39,746 nt of DNA from Crocinitomicaceae bacterium (GCA_021740085.1 JAIPAL010000018.1:1-39746); one strand, 5' to 3'; shown: positions 1 through 7,542, counted from the first letter of the stretch. The notes: generated by a model not told the origin, from the sequence alone. A program made the numbers and translations.

Positions 1-1025
1 AAATTGTAATTAAATGAGAAAGTGTATCCTCCAACTAGATAGTCACCATTCGCCATCTGTATAACAGATTCAGCGTAATCACTGCCATCGGTAGAGACAT
101 TAGCTATTTGAGTACCACCATAATATCGAGTCCAAGAAACAGCCCCTGCCGCATCTAATTTTACTAGCAGATAATGCCAATTAAATCCTCCACTGACTTT
201 AGGTTGGCCAGCTTCACCTGCCACCATGTATCCCCCATCTGCTGTCTGAATAATTGACCTCGCATAATCTGGATATCTCGTTGTATTGACATCTTGAACT
301 AAGCGTGACCATACCATGTTACCACTTCCATCAAGTTTTACAATATAGAAATCATTCGATGATGTGCTTCCACTTCCAGTCCAAGTATAGGCAGTTCCAG
401 CAACTGCAAAACCACCATCATTTGTATTGGTAATCGAATAGGCAATATCTGCTAATCCGGCGGCACCGACTTTTTTATCCCAAACAAGATTTCCTGAAGC
501 GTCAGTTCTTACCACATAAAAATCATTAGGAGATGCACCAAAAGACGCAGTTTGTCCAGCAATACAAAATCCACTATCTGGCGTCTGAACGACTTCCCAT
601 CCTTGATCTGTCCCTGTACCACCATAACTTTTGTTCCATTGTACATTTCCAGCCGCATCCAATTTAACGAGGTAAAAATCATCACCACCTGCACCATAAG
701 AGGCAGTTGTTCCTGCAATGGCATATCCACCATCAAATGTTTTTATTATCGAACGTCCGTAATCATTTCCGATGCCTCCAATAGTTTTTGTCCATATAAC
801 TGTTCCGACAGCATTCGTTTTCATTACGTATATGTCAATTAATCCAGCACCAAATGAACTAGTCTGTCCGGCAACTACATAGCCTCCATCATTTGACTGA
901 ACCATAGAATGTGCTTGGTCACTGGAAGAGCCTCCGCCTGTAATGCAAATTTGACCCTGAGCTTTTAAGGTATTAAAGCAAACTGAAAGGCATAGAAATG
1001 TTAGGTATAGTAGAAAATGTTTCAT
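1..1025 (-). CDS. Secreted beta-propeller repeat protein (N-terminal part, cut by left edge)
   Basis: The frame is open for 341 codons from ATG at 1025 to the window edge, so the C-terminus is missing. Residues 1-22 form a signal peptide (MKHFLLYLTFLCLSVCFNTL, then KA and QG). The rest is a series of roughly 50-residue repeats, each with a core like DGGYAIAGTT, then DFYLVKLDAAGNVQW, then a YGGTGTD-like turn. This pattern is typical of exported Bacteroidota proteins with delta-60/SBBP-type beta-propeller repeats. Such proteins are usually long and often end in a T9SS sorting domain, but that part would lie outside the window, so surface export is inferred. No catalytic residues are visible. 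The function is unknown; a binding or adhesion role is the usual guess. A 17-base palindrome lies just upstream of the start. Confidence 0.8.
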   Translation of the reverse strand, partial: MKHFLLYLTFLCLSVCFNTLKAQGQICITGGGSSSDQAHSMVQSNDGGYVVAGQTSSFGAGLIDIYVMKTNAVGTVIWTKTIGGIGNDYGRSIIKTFDGGYAIAGTTASYGAGGDDFYLVKLDAAGNVQWNKSYGGTGTDQGWEVVQTPDSGFCIAGQTASFGASPNDFYVVRTDASGNLVWDKKVGAAGLADIAYSITNTNDGGFAVAGTAYTWTGSGSTSSNDFYIVKLDGSGNMVWSRLVQDVNTTRYPDYARSIIQTADGGYMVAGEAGQPKVSGGFNWHYLLVKLDAAGAVSWTRYYGGTQIANVSTDGSDYAESVIQMANGDYLVGGYTFSFNYN

Positions 1026-1044
1026 GATAGGTAGGTAAATTAAT

Positions 1045-1061
1045 TACTTATTAAATAAGTA
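1045..1061. repeat. Perfect palindrome upstream of the left-edge gene
   Basis: TACTTATT (1045-1052) is separated by one base from its exact complement AATAAGTA (1054-1061). It lies 20-36 bases upstream of the ATG at 1025, where an operator or leader hairpin could act. The whole region is very AT-rich, so a chance palindrome is possible. A weak -7-like element, CAAATAAA on the plus strand at 1077-1084, lies beyond it. Confidence 0.3.
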
Positions 1062-1210
1062 TTAAAAATAAAAATACAAATAAATTCCGAAATAAAAAAT
1101 AATAATTCGATTAGTTCTATTGTAAAAAAGACAAGGTGCAAGTCATAAACCTTTCTTGTTGTGGAATTGGGACTAGTGATTATTTTTTTATAAAAAAGAA
1201 AATAAAAGTA

Positions 1211-1239
1211 ATTGACAATCAATAAATTGCATAGATTTG
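1211..1239 (+). promoter_or_regulatory. Bacteroidota-type promoter for the Cys-rich membrane protein
   Basis: ATTG at 1211-1214 is followed after 17 bases by TAGATTTG at 1232-1239, an exact match to the -7 consensus TAnnTTTG. Transcription should start about 5 bases downstream, near 1244. This rules out the ATG at 1241 and supports the ATG at 1292. Confidence 0.55.
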
Positions 1240-1291
1240 AATGATCCAAGAACGGTTTTTGGATAATTTCACTAAACTAAAATTTATTAAT

Positions 1292-1630
1292 ATGATTTGT
1301 CCTATGCTTATTGTCGCGTTATCTCTTGCATTAATTGTGTTAATGGGAGGGTTGTTTTTATTGACTTACAGTAAAAAAGAAGGACTTGGAAAACTGACTA
1401 AAATTGCTTCTTATGTTGCTATTGTATTCGGAATTGCTGTATTTGTTGGTGGTTTAATTTGTGCAATCATGTGTTCTACGTGCAACAAGGGGAAATGTGA
1501 TAAAGACAAAAAGGGGTGTTCCAAACACAAAATGGAATGTTCCAAAGACAAAAAGGGATGTTCAAAAGATCAAAAGGAATGTTGTGAAAAGGTGGTGATC
1601 ATTGAAAAGGATGTGAAAATTATTGACTGA
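1292..1630 (+). CDS. Small two-helix membrane protein with Cys/Lys-rich repetitive tail
   Basis: 112 residues from the ATG at 1292. The open frame extends to an ATG at 1241, but the promoter at 1211-1239 would start transcription downstream of that codon, and the first hydrophobic helix begins right after 1292. Residues 1-25 (MICPMLIVALSLALIVLMGG onward) and about 38-60 are membrane helices joined by a short basic loop. The tail from about residue 60 is a degenerate repeat with the unit CSKDKKGCSK, holding about ten cysteines spaced 4-6 residues apart among lysines and acids. This suggests metal or thiol chemistry, but no family is recognised. It is probably monocistronic, with a strong hairpin at 1849-1892 downstream. 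The side of the membrane on which the tail lies cannot be told. Confidence 0.7.
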   Translation: MICPMLIVALSLALIVLMGGLFLLTYSKKEGLGKLTKIASYVAIVFGIAVFVGGLICAIMCSTCNKGKCDKDKKGCSKHKMECSKDKKGCSKDQKECCEKVVIIEKDVKIID

Positions 1631-1704
1631 TCGTTTTCAGACCACATAATATTTTTGTCATGATTTTAACTAAAAATACATGCCAAAAAAAGAACTATTT
1701 GATG

Positions 1705-1738
1705 TTTTTTTGCTGGATTACATCCAGCGTTAAAAAAA
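1705..1738. repeat. Inverted repeat with flanking T and A runs
   Basis: GCTGGAT (1712-1718), a TAC loop and ATCCAGC (1722-1728) form a perfect 7-bp stem, flanked by a run of T on the left and a run of A on the right that can extend it with A-T pairs past one mismatch. The T run precedes rather than follows the stem on both strands, so it is not a standard intrinsic terminator. It could be a protein site or an RNA 3'-end structure. Confidence 0.4.
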
Positions 1739-1741
1739 GTT

Positions 1742-1758
1742 AACCCCCTTGGGGTTAT
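1742..1758. repeat. Short GC hairpin
   Basis: TAACCCC (1742-1748), loop CTT and GGGGTTA (1752-1758) form a perfect 7-bp stem with four G-C pairs, just downstream of the previous inverted repeat. No T run follows. It may stabilise the 3' end of the transcript from 1292-1630. Confidence 0.35.
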
Positions 1759-1848
1759 GTAGCCGTATTGTGGTATAATTAATACTAGTCAATTAAAATT
1801 ATTAAGGATTAACTTCTTTTTAATTTTCGAATTTTTATCTTTAAAATT

Positions 1849-1892
1849 AAACGGATTTCAAAACTTATGTTCAAAAGCGTTGAAATCCGTTT
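1849..1892. terminator. Bidirectional intrinsic terminator
   Basis: AAACGGATTTCAA (1849-1861) pairs perfectly with TTGAAATCCGTTT (1880-1892), giving a 13-bp stem with an 18-base loop. The right arm runs into TTTTAA on the plus strand, and the minus-strand exit is also T-rich. It sits between convergent genes: the Cys-rich membrane protein from the left and the exported protein whose stop is at 1908 from the right. Confidence 0.7.
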
Positions 1893-1907
1893 TTAACTTT
1901 GATTAGC

Positions 1908-3164
1908 TTACAAACCATTCGCAGATTTACGATTTAATAAATCATAAAAAGCCTCAACATACTTATCTTTAAACTTCTTCTCTCTGTTCGAAAGATCAAT
2001 TTGATTTAGTGCAGTCATTAACTCTCTCGCTTCATCCGTTTTTCTTTGCGCATAATATGCCTCTAGTAAATTGAAATAAATAGAAATCGTAACATCCTTA
2101 TCAATTCTTGCTTTCTTATCAAATAGATCTGATTCAAGTAAAATAGTTTTGTAGGCTTCAATAGCAGCATTTAATTTCTGCGTAGCTAATGGCTCATTCG
2201 TTATTAAGGATTTCAATCCAATCATTTGATTGTTATAAGCTTCCAAGACATCAGCATGTGCATCATTTTTTGATTTCACATAATCCAATGAAGTACTTCT
2301 TGGTGTAATTTCGTAACCGATTTGATCATTCACCAAATGATTGATAAAGGTTAAATTTTCTTTCAATATATTTTCTTCAGATGATTTAAGTAAAAAGGTA
2401 AAATCCGCTGATGGTGAGGTTTTTTGCGAAGTTGACTTGTATGTTTTAAAGGCAGTGAATTCAGGTGGAGCTAAGAAAATAATCTCTTGATTATTGGTGT
2501 TCGAAACACGCACTGACATTGGGTGACGATAATTATATTCGATGTAGTAATACGTTACGTCGTACGTAGTAGATACATTGTTCACACGTGATACTTCTTT
2601 TTTGATTTCCGTTTTTATCATTGGTTGAGAATGCTCAAATCCTTGTAAGGTAACCTGATACGTTAAGGCATTCATATCCGCTTTTTTATACCCATCAATT
2701 TTCAAATAGGTCGCTGCTAAAGATGGATAATCGTAGCTTGTTTTTAAAACTGGTGGTGAAATTGTTTTTCTATAAGGCGCTGCCACGTAATCTTTCACAG
2801 GACGATTATTTTCATTTAACAACTGTTTTTCAACTATTTTAAGAGCTGTAGATTTTTCATCCCATGCTTGCATTTCTTTTGCGTATTTATCATCCGCAGC
2901 TTTTAATTTGGCTGGATATTCTGACATTTCTCTTTGATAATCTGCCTCTGCACGTGCTTTATCCGCTTCAAATAAGGCTAGTAATTTATTGTTTTCAGCT
3001 TCATAAGTTGCCGTAATGGAAGAATTATAATTTTCTACTTTTGGCATTACAGGTTTCGATGGAAGTTTGATAAAACTATAGGTAATATCTTCCGACTTGA
3101 TGTTTTGCGCAGTAAGATTTAATGCAAAGAGAAAAATTAATAATAAAGAGGAGATTTTAAACAT
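1908..3164 (-). CDS. Exported protein of unknown function with central coiled coil
   Basis: 418 residues; I do not recognise the family. A signal peptide (residues 1-19, MFKISSLLLIFLFALNLTAQ) points to the periplasm or outer membrane. Residues about 50-115 are rich in Ala, Glu and Lys with heptad-like spacing (EADKARAEADYQREMSEYP) and probably form a coiled coil. A beta-rich middle region (about 130-260) follows. The C-terminal 120 residues are helical with TPR-like character (YFNLLEAYYAQRKTDEAREL). No lipobox and no T9SS sorting domain are present. It is a stand-alone gene with its own candidate promoter near 3196-3226 and the bidirectional terminator at 1849-1892. Confidence 0.75.
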   Translation of the reverse strand: MFKISSLLLIFLFALNLTAQNIKSEDITYSFIKLPSKPVMPKVENYNSSITATYEAENNKLLALFEADKARAEADYQREMSEYPAKLKAADDKYAKEMQAWDEKSTALKIVEKQLLNENNRPVKDYVAAPYRKTISPPVLKTSYDYPSLAATYLKIDGYKKADMNALTYQVTLQGFEHSQPMIKTEIKKEVSRVNNVSTTYDVTYYYIEYNYRHPMSVRVSNTNNQEIIFLAPPEFTAFKTYKSTSQKTSPSADFTFLLKSSEENILKENLTFINHLVNDQIGYEITPRSTSLDYVKSKNDAHADVLEAYNNQMIGLKSLITNEPLATQKLNAAIEAYKTILLESDLFDKKARIDKDVTISIYFNLLEAYYAQRKTDEARELMTALNQIDLSNREKKFKDKYVEAFYDLLNRKSANGL

Positions 3165-3195
3165 AAGAATAAATTTTAGTTGGGTTATTTCAGCG

Positions 3196-3226
3196 CAAAT
3201 TTAAAGCTAATTGTCTCACTAAATAC
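3196..3226 (-). promoter_or_regulatory. Candidate promoter for the 1908-3164 gene
   Basis: CAAATTTA at 3196-3203 reads TAAATTTG on the minus strand, an exact TAnnTTTG -7 element. Transcription would start near 3190, about 26 bases before the ATG at 3164. The -33 element is poorly defined. Confidence 0.45.
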
Positions 3227-3235
3227 AATAGAAAG

Positions 3236-3279
3236 AAAAAAAATAATGGTTGTAGCAATTAAATTTTCATTAACCATTA
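3236..3279 (-). terminator. Intrinsic terminator after the 5162-3346 operon
   Basis: On the minus strand TAATGGTT (from 3279) pairs with AACCATTA (ending at 3244) across about 20 bases, followed immediately by seven T and a T-rich tract. It lies about 70 bases past the stop at 3346. A second copy of the arm, AACCATTATTTT at 3327-3338, could pair alternatively with the same right arm. Confidence 0.6.
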
Positions 3280-3345
3280 AGTATAAATAAATAGCCAATT
3301 CTCCTTGTTGTTATTTATAAAAAAATAACCATTATTTTCTTGCTC

Positions 3346-4488
3346 TTAATCTACGTATCGAAGCAATTCTCGATTCAAACATATTTTATGTTTCCCTTCT
3401 GGAGTAGCTACAATACTATACGCCTTGGATTGCTCTTCTCCAACAGCTTGTCTGAACTTAGCACGTATACGCGCCATTACTTCATTCATATTATTATCTG
3501 TTACATCCGTGAGTCTATTAATAGCTTCGTCGATGAGCGCGTTGGTTGGCTGATTAGCAAGAATTCCATAATAATCTCGAAGTTCATTCCAATGATCAAC
3601 TAGGTAACTTCTTGAAATTCCTTCTGGATGATTAAGATACAATAAGTATAAAGCTTTCTCCTTTGGATTCAAGTTAACTTGTAAGTCCCCAAGATCGCAG
3701 AGGTAGATGGCTTTATTCTGTCCTCGAATTTCCATCCTGCTCTGCTCCATTAAAAGACTTGAACGTTGCCGGAATAGAATATTCTCTCGCAAGCCGTCCA
3801 TAACGGAAAAAAGTTGACGTACGTGGGTGCGGTTTACATCTCTATCAGAAAGTACTTTCATGCAGTGTTCACATAAATCTCCAGTGCGCATCTTGAGTAT
3901 GATTTGTGTTTTATCTTTACAAAAATCCATCAAACAGCCACGAGGAATTGCGTGAGAATTAGAAAGTATTTCACGTTGAGTTGGAAACATCATTGTCTTT
4001 AATAACCAAGAAGCTATTTGATAGGCAATTGGAAAACGGCCGTCTATATCATTCCCAAAGTAAAGACCCCAATTATTGGTATGAATAAAATAATTTTTTA
4101 AGGATGGATCTACCCCTCCAAACCAATTGAGATCGTTTGCGATATTGGTCAAAAGTATTACATGATCTTTTGGATCAATCAATTTTTCATTCCGAAATTG
4201 AATACATACTGAAAATAATTGTTCCCATGTTAATACTTCTTCATGATGCGGAAAAGATATACTGGCAGAAGGGAATTCCATAGATCTACTGTATTCATTT
4301 GCCAAGAAATCTTCCTTCTTCTCAAAAGATTTCTTGTCTTCATAAGTCACTCCTATCTCGGAAACCGGCAGAACAATAAGTTCTGCCGGTATGTATTCAA
4401 TGCTTCCACGGTATTTATTTAGAAGATTTAGTACATTATTAAAATCTTCAATTGGATAGCCTTCCGAACGTATGAGGTGTATTTTCAT
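3346..4488 (-). CDS. Unknown protein with four-Cys cluster and winged-helix-like C-terminus
   Basis: 380 residues, soluble, with no signal peptide. Residues 1-180 are a mixed alpha/beta domain I cannot assign; it includes HVILLTNIANDLNWFGG (109-125) and a helix FPIAYQIASWLL (152-163). Then follows a likely zinc site: C185-x4-C190 (RGCLMDFCKDK) and C206-x2-C209 (TGDLCEHC). From memory, the stretch around KMRTGDLCEHC resembles a module seen in uncharacterised bacterial proteins with degenerate metalloprotease-like domains; that is recollection, not a search. Residues about 265-375 look like a winged helix: NPKEKALYLLYLNHPEGISR, then NEVMARIRAKFRQAVG and a final hairpin KHKICLNRELLRYV. It lies 14 bases downstream of the vWA gene and is probably co-transcribed. 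A DNA-binding or signal-responsive role is inferred. Confidence 0.7.
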   Translation of the reverse strand: MKIHLIRSEGYPIEDFNNVLNLLNKYRGSIEYIPAELIVLPVSEIGVTYEDKKSFEKKEDFLANEYSRSMEFPSASISFPHHEEVLTWEQLFSVCIQFRNEKLIDPKDHVILLTNIANDLNWFGGVDPSLKNYFIHTNNWGLYFGNDIDGRFPIAYQIASWLLKTMMFPTQREILSNSHAIPRGCLMDFCKDKTQIILKMRTGDLCEHCMKVLSDRDVNRTHVRQLFSVMDGLRENILFRQRSSLLMEQSRMEIRGQNKAIYLCDLGDLQVNLNPKEKALYLLYLNHPEGISRSYLVDHWNELRDYYGILANQPTNALIDEAINRLTDVTDNNMNEVMARIRAKFRQAVGEEQSKAYSIVATPEGKHKICLNRELLRYVD

Positions 4489-4502
4489 GAATAAATTTAG
4501 CC

Positions 4503-5162
4503 TTACTTCTTTGTTTTGTCTTTGTTGCTAAAGATATCAAAAATATCTCTCTTTAGATTACCTTTTGTTTTTTCTTCTGCATAGCTACGGATAGATAAAC
4601 TAACATCTTCCATCATTCCACTATAGCTACTTTTACTGAAGTTGATAACGTTCTCCTTTCGGATATTCAACATGTGTGAGGTATGTATCGCATCAAAATC
4701 TGCTCCCAAGAAACTAAAAGTCCATTTTCCTGTCTCATCTAATTCTTTTATCATATGAGCAATGTCGTGGTACGTGTATAATCTCGATGCATTTTCATGT
4801 CCATCGGTAATGATTACCAAAACGATGGAAATCTTATCTTCCACAAGTTCGTCCGCATATTTATGTTTAATACTGTAAATTGATTTTCCAATTGCATCTA
4901 GGAGCGCCGTGTTACTGGATGGAAAATAATTGTCTCTGGACAGGGGTTGCAAGGCACTTACTTCTTGAAATAGAATGCGGTCCTGCACGATTCCATTAAA
5001 AAATGTGAGCGAGCACAGGAAGGATTGATCTGGAAGTTCCATTTTCAAATCCTGAATAGTTTTCAACTGCGCGTTGAATCCTGCGATGGTTTGCTCTTCT
5101 AATCCAGCCATCGAACCACTTTGATCTACGATAAAATGGTAAAGTGTTGTTTTGTTTTTCAT
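4503..5162 (-). CDS. Cytoplasmic von Willebrand factor A (vWA) domain protein
   Basis: 219 residues and essentially one vWA domain. The metal-ion-dependent adhesion site is complete: D13-x-S15-x-S17 in FIVDQSGSM, T85 in SSNTALLDAIG and D120 in VIITDGHENAS. There is no signal peptide or membrane helix, so it acts in the cytoplasm like TerY/YegL-type vWA proteins, which usually scaffold Mg-dependent protein complexes rather than catalyse. The C-terminus (about 195-219) is charged and Lys-rich. It is the first gene of a likely two-gene operon with 3346-4488 and is divergent from the deacetylase-like gene across 153 bases. The partner and process are unknown; a regulatory complex with its neighbour is inferred. 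Confidence 0.85.
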   Translation of the reverse strand: MKNKTTLYHFIVDQSGSMAGLEEQTIAGFNAQLKTIQDLKMELPDQSFLCSLTFFNGIVQDRILFQEVSALQPLSRDNYFPSSNTALLDAIGKSIYSIKHKYADELVEDKISIVLVIITDGHENASRLYTYHDIAHMIKELDETGKWTFSFLGADFDAIHTSHMLNIRKENVINFSKSSYSGMMEDVSLSIRSYAEEKTKGNLKRDIFDIFSNKDKTKK

Positions 5163-5188
5163 AAGTATATGTTTTTAAATTGTTTCGA

Positions 5189-5217
5189 CAAAGGTGAAGA
5201 TATTTTAAAGCGGCAAT
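5189..5217 (-). promoter_or_regulatory. Candidate promoter for the vWA operon
   Basis: On the minus strand ATTG (5217-5214) is followed after 17 bases by CACCTTTG (5196-5189), which keeps the TTTG half of the -7 consensus but has CA in place of TA. The geometry equals that of the 1211-1239 promoter. Transcription would begin near 5184, about 21 bases before the start codon. Confidence 0.4.
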
Positions 5218-5266
5218 TACTTCCTTGCAAGGTTGCAGCGCGACCAATTTTGGCTACTAGCGAGCG

Positions 5267-5274
5267 TAAGTTTG
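5267..5274 (+). promoter_or_regulatory. Candidate -7 element for the deacetylase-like gene
   Basis: TAAGTTTG is an exact TAnnTTTG match 41 bases before the ATG at 5316. The nearest TTTG upstream (5249-5252) is only 14 bases away, shorter than the usual 17-23, so the -33 element is uncertain. The palindrome CCTTGCAAGG (5223-5232) lies between this site and the divergent vWA promoter. Confidence 0.35.
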
Positions 5275-5315
5275 CGTTGATAAAAATGCATTGTCTAACC
5301 TAAAACCTGAAAGCT

Positions 5316-6275
5316 ATGAAGAAAAGAAACAAGAGAATTTTAACGTTCTACACCGATCAACAAGTTTGCATTGACAACATCAGAGAGGCTTCATTTTCAA
5401 AATCACCGCTCAAACCTTACCTACTCATGCAGCGGATCAAGAATAAGAAATTGAGTGGCGCATTTCAACGCACCTCCGATTTTCAGTCTTTTACCAAAAA
5501 GGATTTCAAAATTGCCCACACAGAATCTTACGTAAATGATTTCTTTAACGGGGAAGGAAATTGCTACACGAATGGACTTCCATGGTCTAGAAATTTAGTA
5601 CATAGTGTTGGCTACACCAACGCTTCACTTTACGCCGCGAAAAGACATGCGCTCCTAAACCCAACATCCATTTGTTTTGCGCCAATATCAGGAATGCACC
5701 ATGCACAACCAAAAGGAGGATGCGGATTTTGCACCTTCTCAGGACAAGTGATTTCCGCTATTAAACTGTATGAAGAATTTAGTGCCAGCGGGGCTTATTT
5801 TGACCTTGACGGTCATTTTGGAAATAGCATTGAAGACTCAAGGGACTTCAATCCAATTTTAGACCTTGCTATACCAAGAGGCTGCAACATTAATCCAATA
5901 GGGAAAAATGGGGCCTACATCGCCTCCTTTCAACGAGGCTTGGATCACGTGGGAGAACTTATCCGCGCCGGCAAAATTCAATATGTTGTTTTCGCTCACG
6001 GCGCTGACTCGCACGAGGATGATGACTTAGGAGGAGCTTGCGATACAAAACACTGGTTATTGTGCGCCAAAATGTTTTCTGAATGGGTTAATCAGATTTC
6101 CAAAGAAACAGGAAAACCATTGCCCGTGACCCTCGCATTATTCGGAGGTTATCGCTCTGACAATTATGACGCCGTGTTAGACCTGCACTTGAAATCCTTA
6201 TTAATATGCGCCAACATAATTTGCAAAAACGAGCAAAAGGAAACGTTGGTTATTCCAAGAAAAGTGGGGAGGTAA
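5316..6275 (+). CDS. Histone-deacetylase-family zinc hydrolase
   Basis: 319 residues of the arginase/deacetylase fold. The signature residues line up: tandem histidines H128-H129 (SGMHHAQ) with GFCTFSG after them, zinc ligands D163 or D165 and H167 in AYFDLDGHFGN, the third acidic ligand near D231 in HGADSHEDDDLGG, and GGY at 277-279 for the transition-state tyrosine. Family members remove acetyl or other acyl groups from lysine, polyamines or small molecules; the substrate here cannot be read. The usual HHG after the zinc-ligand aspartate is HFG (F168), and the glycine-rich loop has extra cysteines (C136, C139). There is no signal peptide, so it is cytoplasmic. It is divergent from the vWA/Cys-cluster pair. 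The length is somewhat short for bacterial members. Confidence 0.85.
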   Translation: MKKRNKRILTFYTDQQVCIDNIREASFSKSPLKPYLLMQRIKNKKLSGAFQRTSDFQSFTKKDFKIAHTESYVNDFFNGEGNCYTNGLPWSRNLVHSVGYTNASLYAAKRHALLNPTSICFAPISGMHHAQPKGGCGFCTFSGQVISAIKLYEEFSASGAYFDLDGHFGNSIEDSRDFNPILDLAIPRGCNINPIGKNGAYIASFQRGLDHVGELIRAGKIQYVVFAHGADSHEDDDLGGACDTKHWLLCAKMFSEWVNQISKETGKPLPVTLALFGGYRSDNYDAVLDLHLKSLLICANIICKNEQKETLVIPRKVGR

Positions 6276-6320
6276 TAGTCCCTACCCTTGCCCTGACAAT
6301 CATCGGATTGCCATATAATT

Positions 6321-6351
6321 TTTGAGATTCCAAAATTCGAAGCTACCTTTA
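6321..6351 (+). promoter_or_regulatory. Promoter for the CapA-type gene
   Basis: TTTG (6321-6324), a 19-base spacer and TACCTTTA (6344-6351) match the Bacteroidota consensus at all but the last base. Predicted transcription starts near 6357, 14 bases before the ATG at 6371. Confidence 0.55.
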
Positions 6352-6370
6352 ACCTGCTTTAATTCAAATT

Positions 6371-7537
6371 ATGAAAAAAATATTTTCAAAGATCAACTTT
6401 GTGTATGTAGGAATTCCGATACTATTATTGGCTTCCTCTATGTTATTATTTAATTTCTCTGGAGATAAAGTAGTAAATAAAGTCACTTTAAAATCAGTAG
6501 CAAGTCCTAATTTATCGGATAGTTCTATTTCATTATTTTTTGTAGGAGATATGATGGGCCATCAATCCATGATTGACGCAGCACAAGTGAAGGGTGAAAA
6601 TAAATACGACTATTTGGATTGGTTTCAATTCTTATCACCTTATTTAGAAAATCAAGATTATGCTGTTGCCAACTTAGAAGTTACATTAGGAGGATCCCCG
6701 TATAGCGGCTACCCTCAGTTCTGTTCTCCCGATAGTTATGCTGAAGCGATTCAGAAAGCTGGTTTTGATTTTATTATTACCGCGAATAATCATTCCCAAG
6801 ACAAAGGGAAAAAAGGACTTGAGCGCACAATAGACGTACTAGATCAATTACATATTGACCATACAGGGACCTTTAAAAATGAAAAAGAACGCGCTGACAA
6901 TTATCCTTTTATAAAAGTAATCAAAGGAAAAAAAATAGCATTCCTAAACTATACTTATGGGACAAATGGACTTGAAGTAGTTGCTCCTAACATTGTGAAT
7001 AGGATAGACACAACACAAATAGCAATTGATCTAGTTAAAGCGAAAAAATTAGCAGCTGATTTCATAGTTGTTACCTTGCATTGGGGTGCTGAATATGAAC
7101 GAAACTACAATAGCTCTCAAAACAAACTCGCTCAATGGTTGTGTGATAATGGTACCGATGCAATTATTGGTATGCATCCACATGTCGTTCAACCTATGGA
7201 AATTATGCATCCGAAAAATAATAGTTCTAAAAATATCCCTGTTGCCTATAGTTTAGGAAATTGTATAAGCAGTCAACGTGATCAATATAAAAATGGTGGA
7301 ATTGGCGTAGGTTTAAACTTGTCTATTAGCAAAGGAAAAATAACCTTTACCGATTGGTCATTTCTTCCATTTTGGGTACGTGTTCGACATAATCCTAATG
7401 GATTTTACTTGATTCCCGTTTCCGATTGGGAAAAGAATCCAGGAAAATACAACTTGAGTGCTGATGACATTGAAAAAATCAAGCAATTTGGTAAAGACAC
7501 ACGTTCATTATTAAATGGAAATAAAGAAATGAACTGA
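6371..7537 (+). CDS. CapA-family metallophosphatase-like membrane-anchored protein
   Basis: 388 residues. One N-terminal hydrophobic segment (about 10-30) serves as signal anchor, leaving the domain in the periplasm. The CapA/PgsA calcineurin-like motifs are in order: GDMMGH (59-64), NLE (101-103), NNH (139-141), LHWG (236-239), GMHPHV (267-272) and SLGN (294-297). These supply the usual di-metal ligands, so the active site appears intact. CapA proteins were named for poly-gamma-glutamate capsule synthesis, but no capB or capC homologue is in the window, so the substrate is unknown; a phosphodiesterase or phosphatase acting on envelope compounds is the family inference. It is monocistronic with its own promoter and converges on 7543-8295 with only 5 bases between stops. 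Confidence 0.88.
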   Translation: MKKIFSKINFVYVGIPILLLASSMLLFNFSGDKVVNKVTLKSVASPNLSDSSISLFFVGDMMGHQSMIDAAQVKGENKYDYLDWFQFLSPYLENQDYAVANLEVTLGGSPYSGYPQFCSPDSYAEAIQKAGFDFIITANNHSQDKGKKGLERTIDVLDQLHIDHTGTFKNEKERADNYPFIKVIKGKKIAFLNYTYGTNGLEVVAPNIVNRIDTTQIAIDLVKAKKLAADFIVVTLHWGAEYERNYNSSQNKLAQWLCDNGTDAIIGMHPHVVQPMEIMHPKNNSSKNIPVAYSLGNCISSQRDQYKNGGIGVGLNLSISKGKITFTDWSFLPFWVRVRHNPNGFYLIPVSDWEKNPGKYNLSADDIEKIKQFGKDTRSLLNGNKEMN

Positions 7538-7542
7538 TCAGA

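Noticed and set aside
3340-3603. Plus-strand open frame opposite the Cys-cluster protein gene
   Set aside because: It is antisense to a well-supported gene with no recognisable product.
5223-5232. Palindrome CCTTGCAAGG in the divergent vWA/deacetylase region as an operator
   Set aside because: A single 10-base palindrome with no second copy; kept only as a remark under the promoter entry.
6287-6325. Possible terminator after the deacetylase-like gene
   Set aside because: Only a 5-bp stem (CAATC/GATTG) before a short T run; too weak to call.
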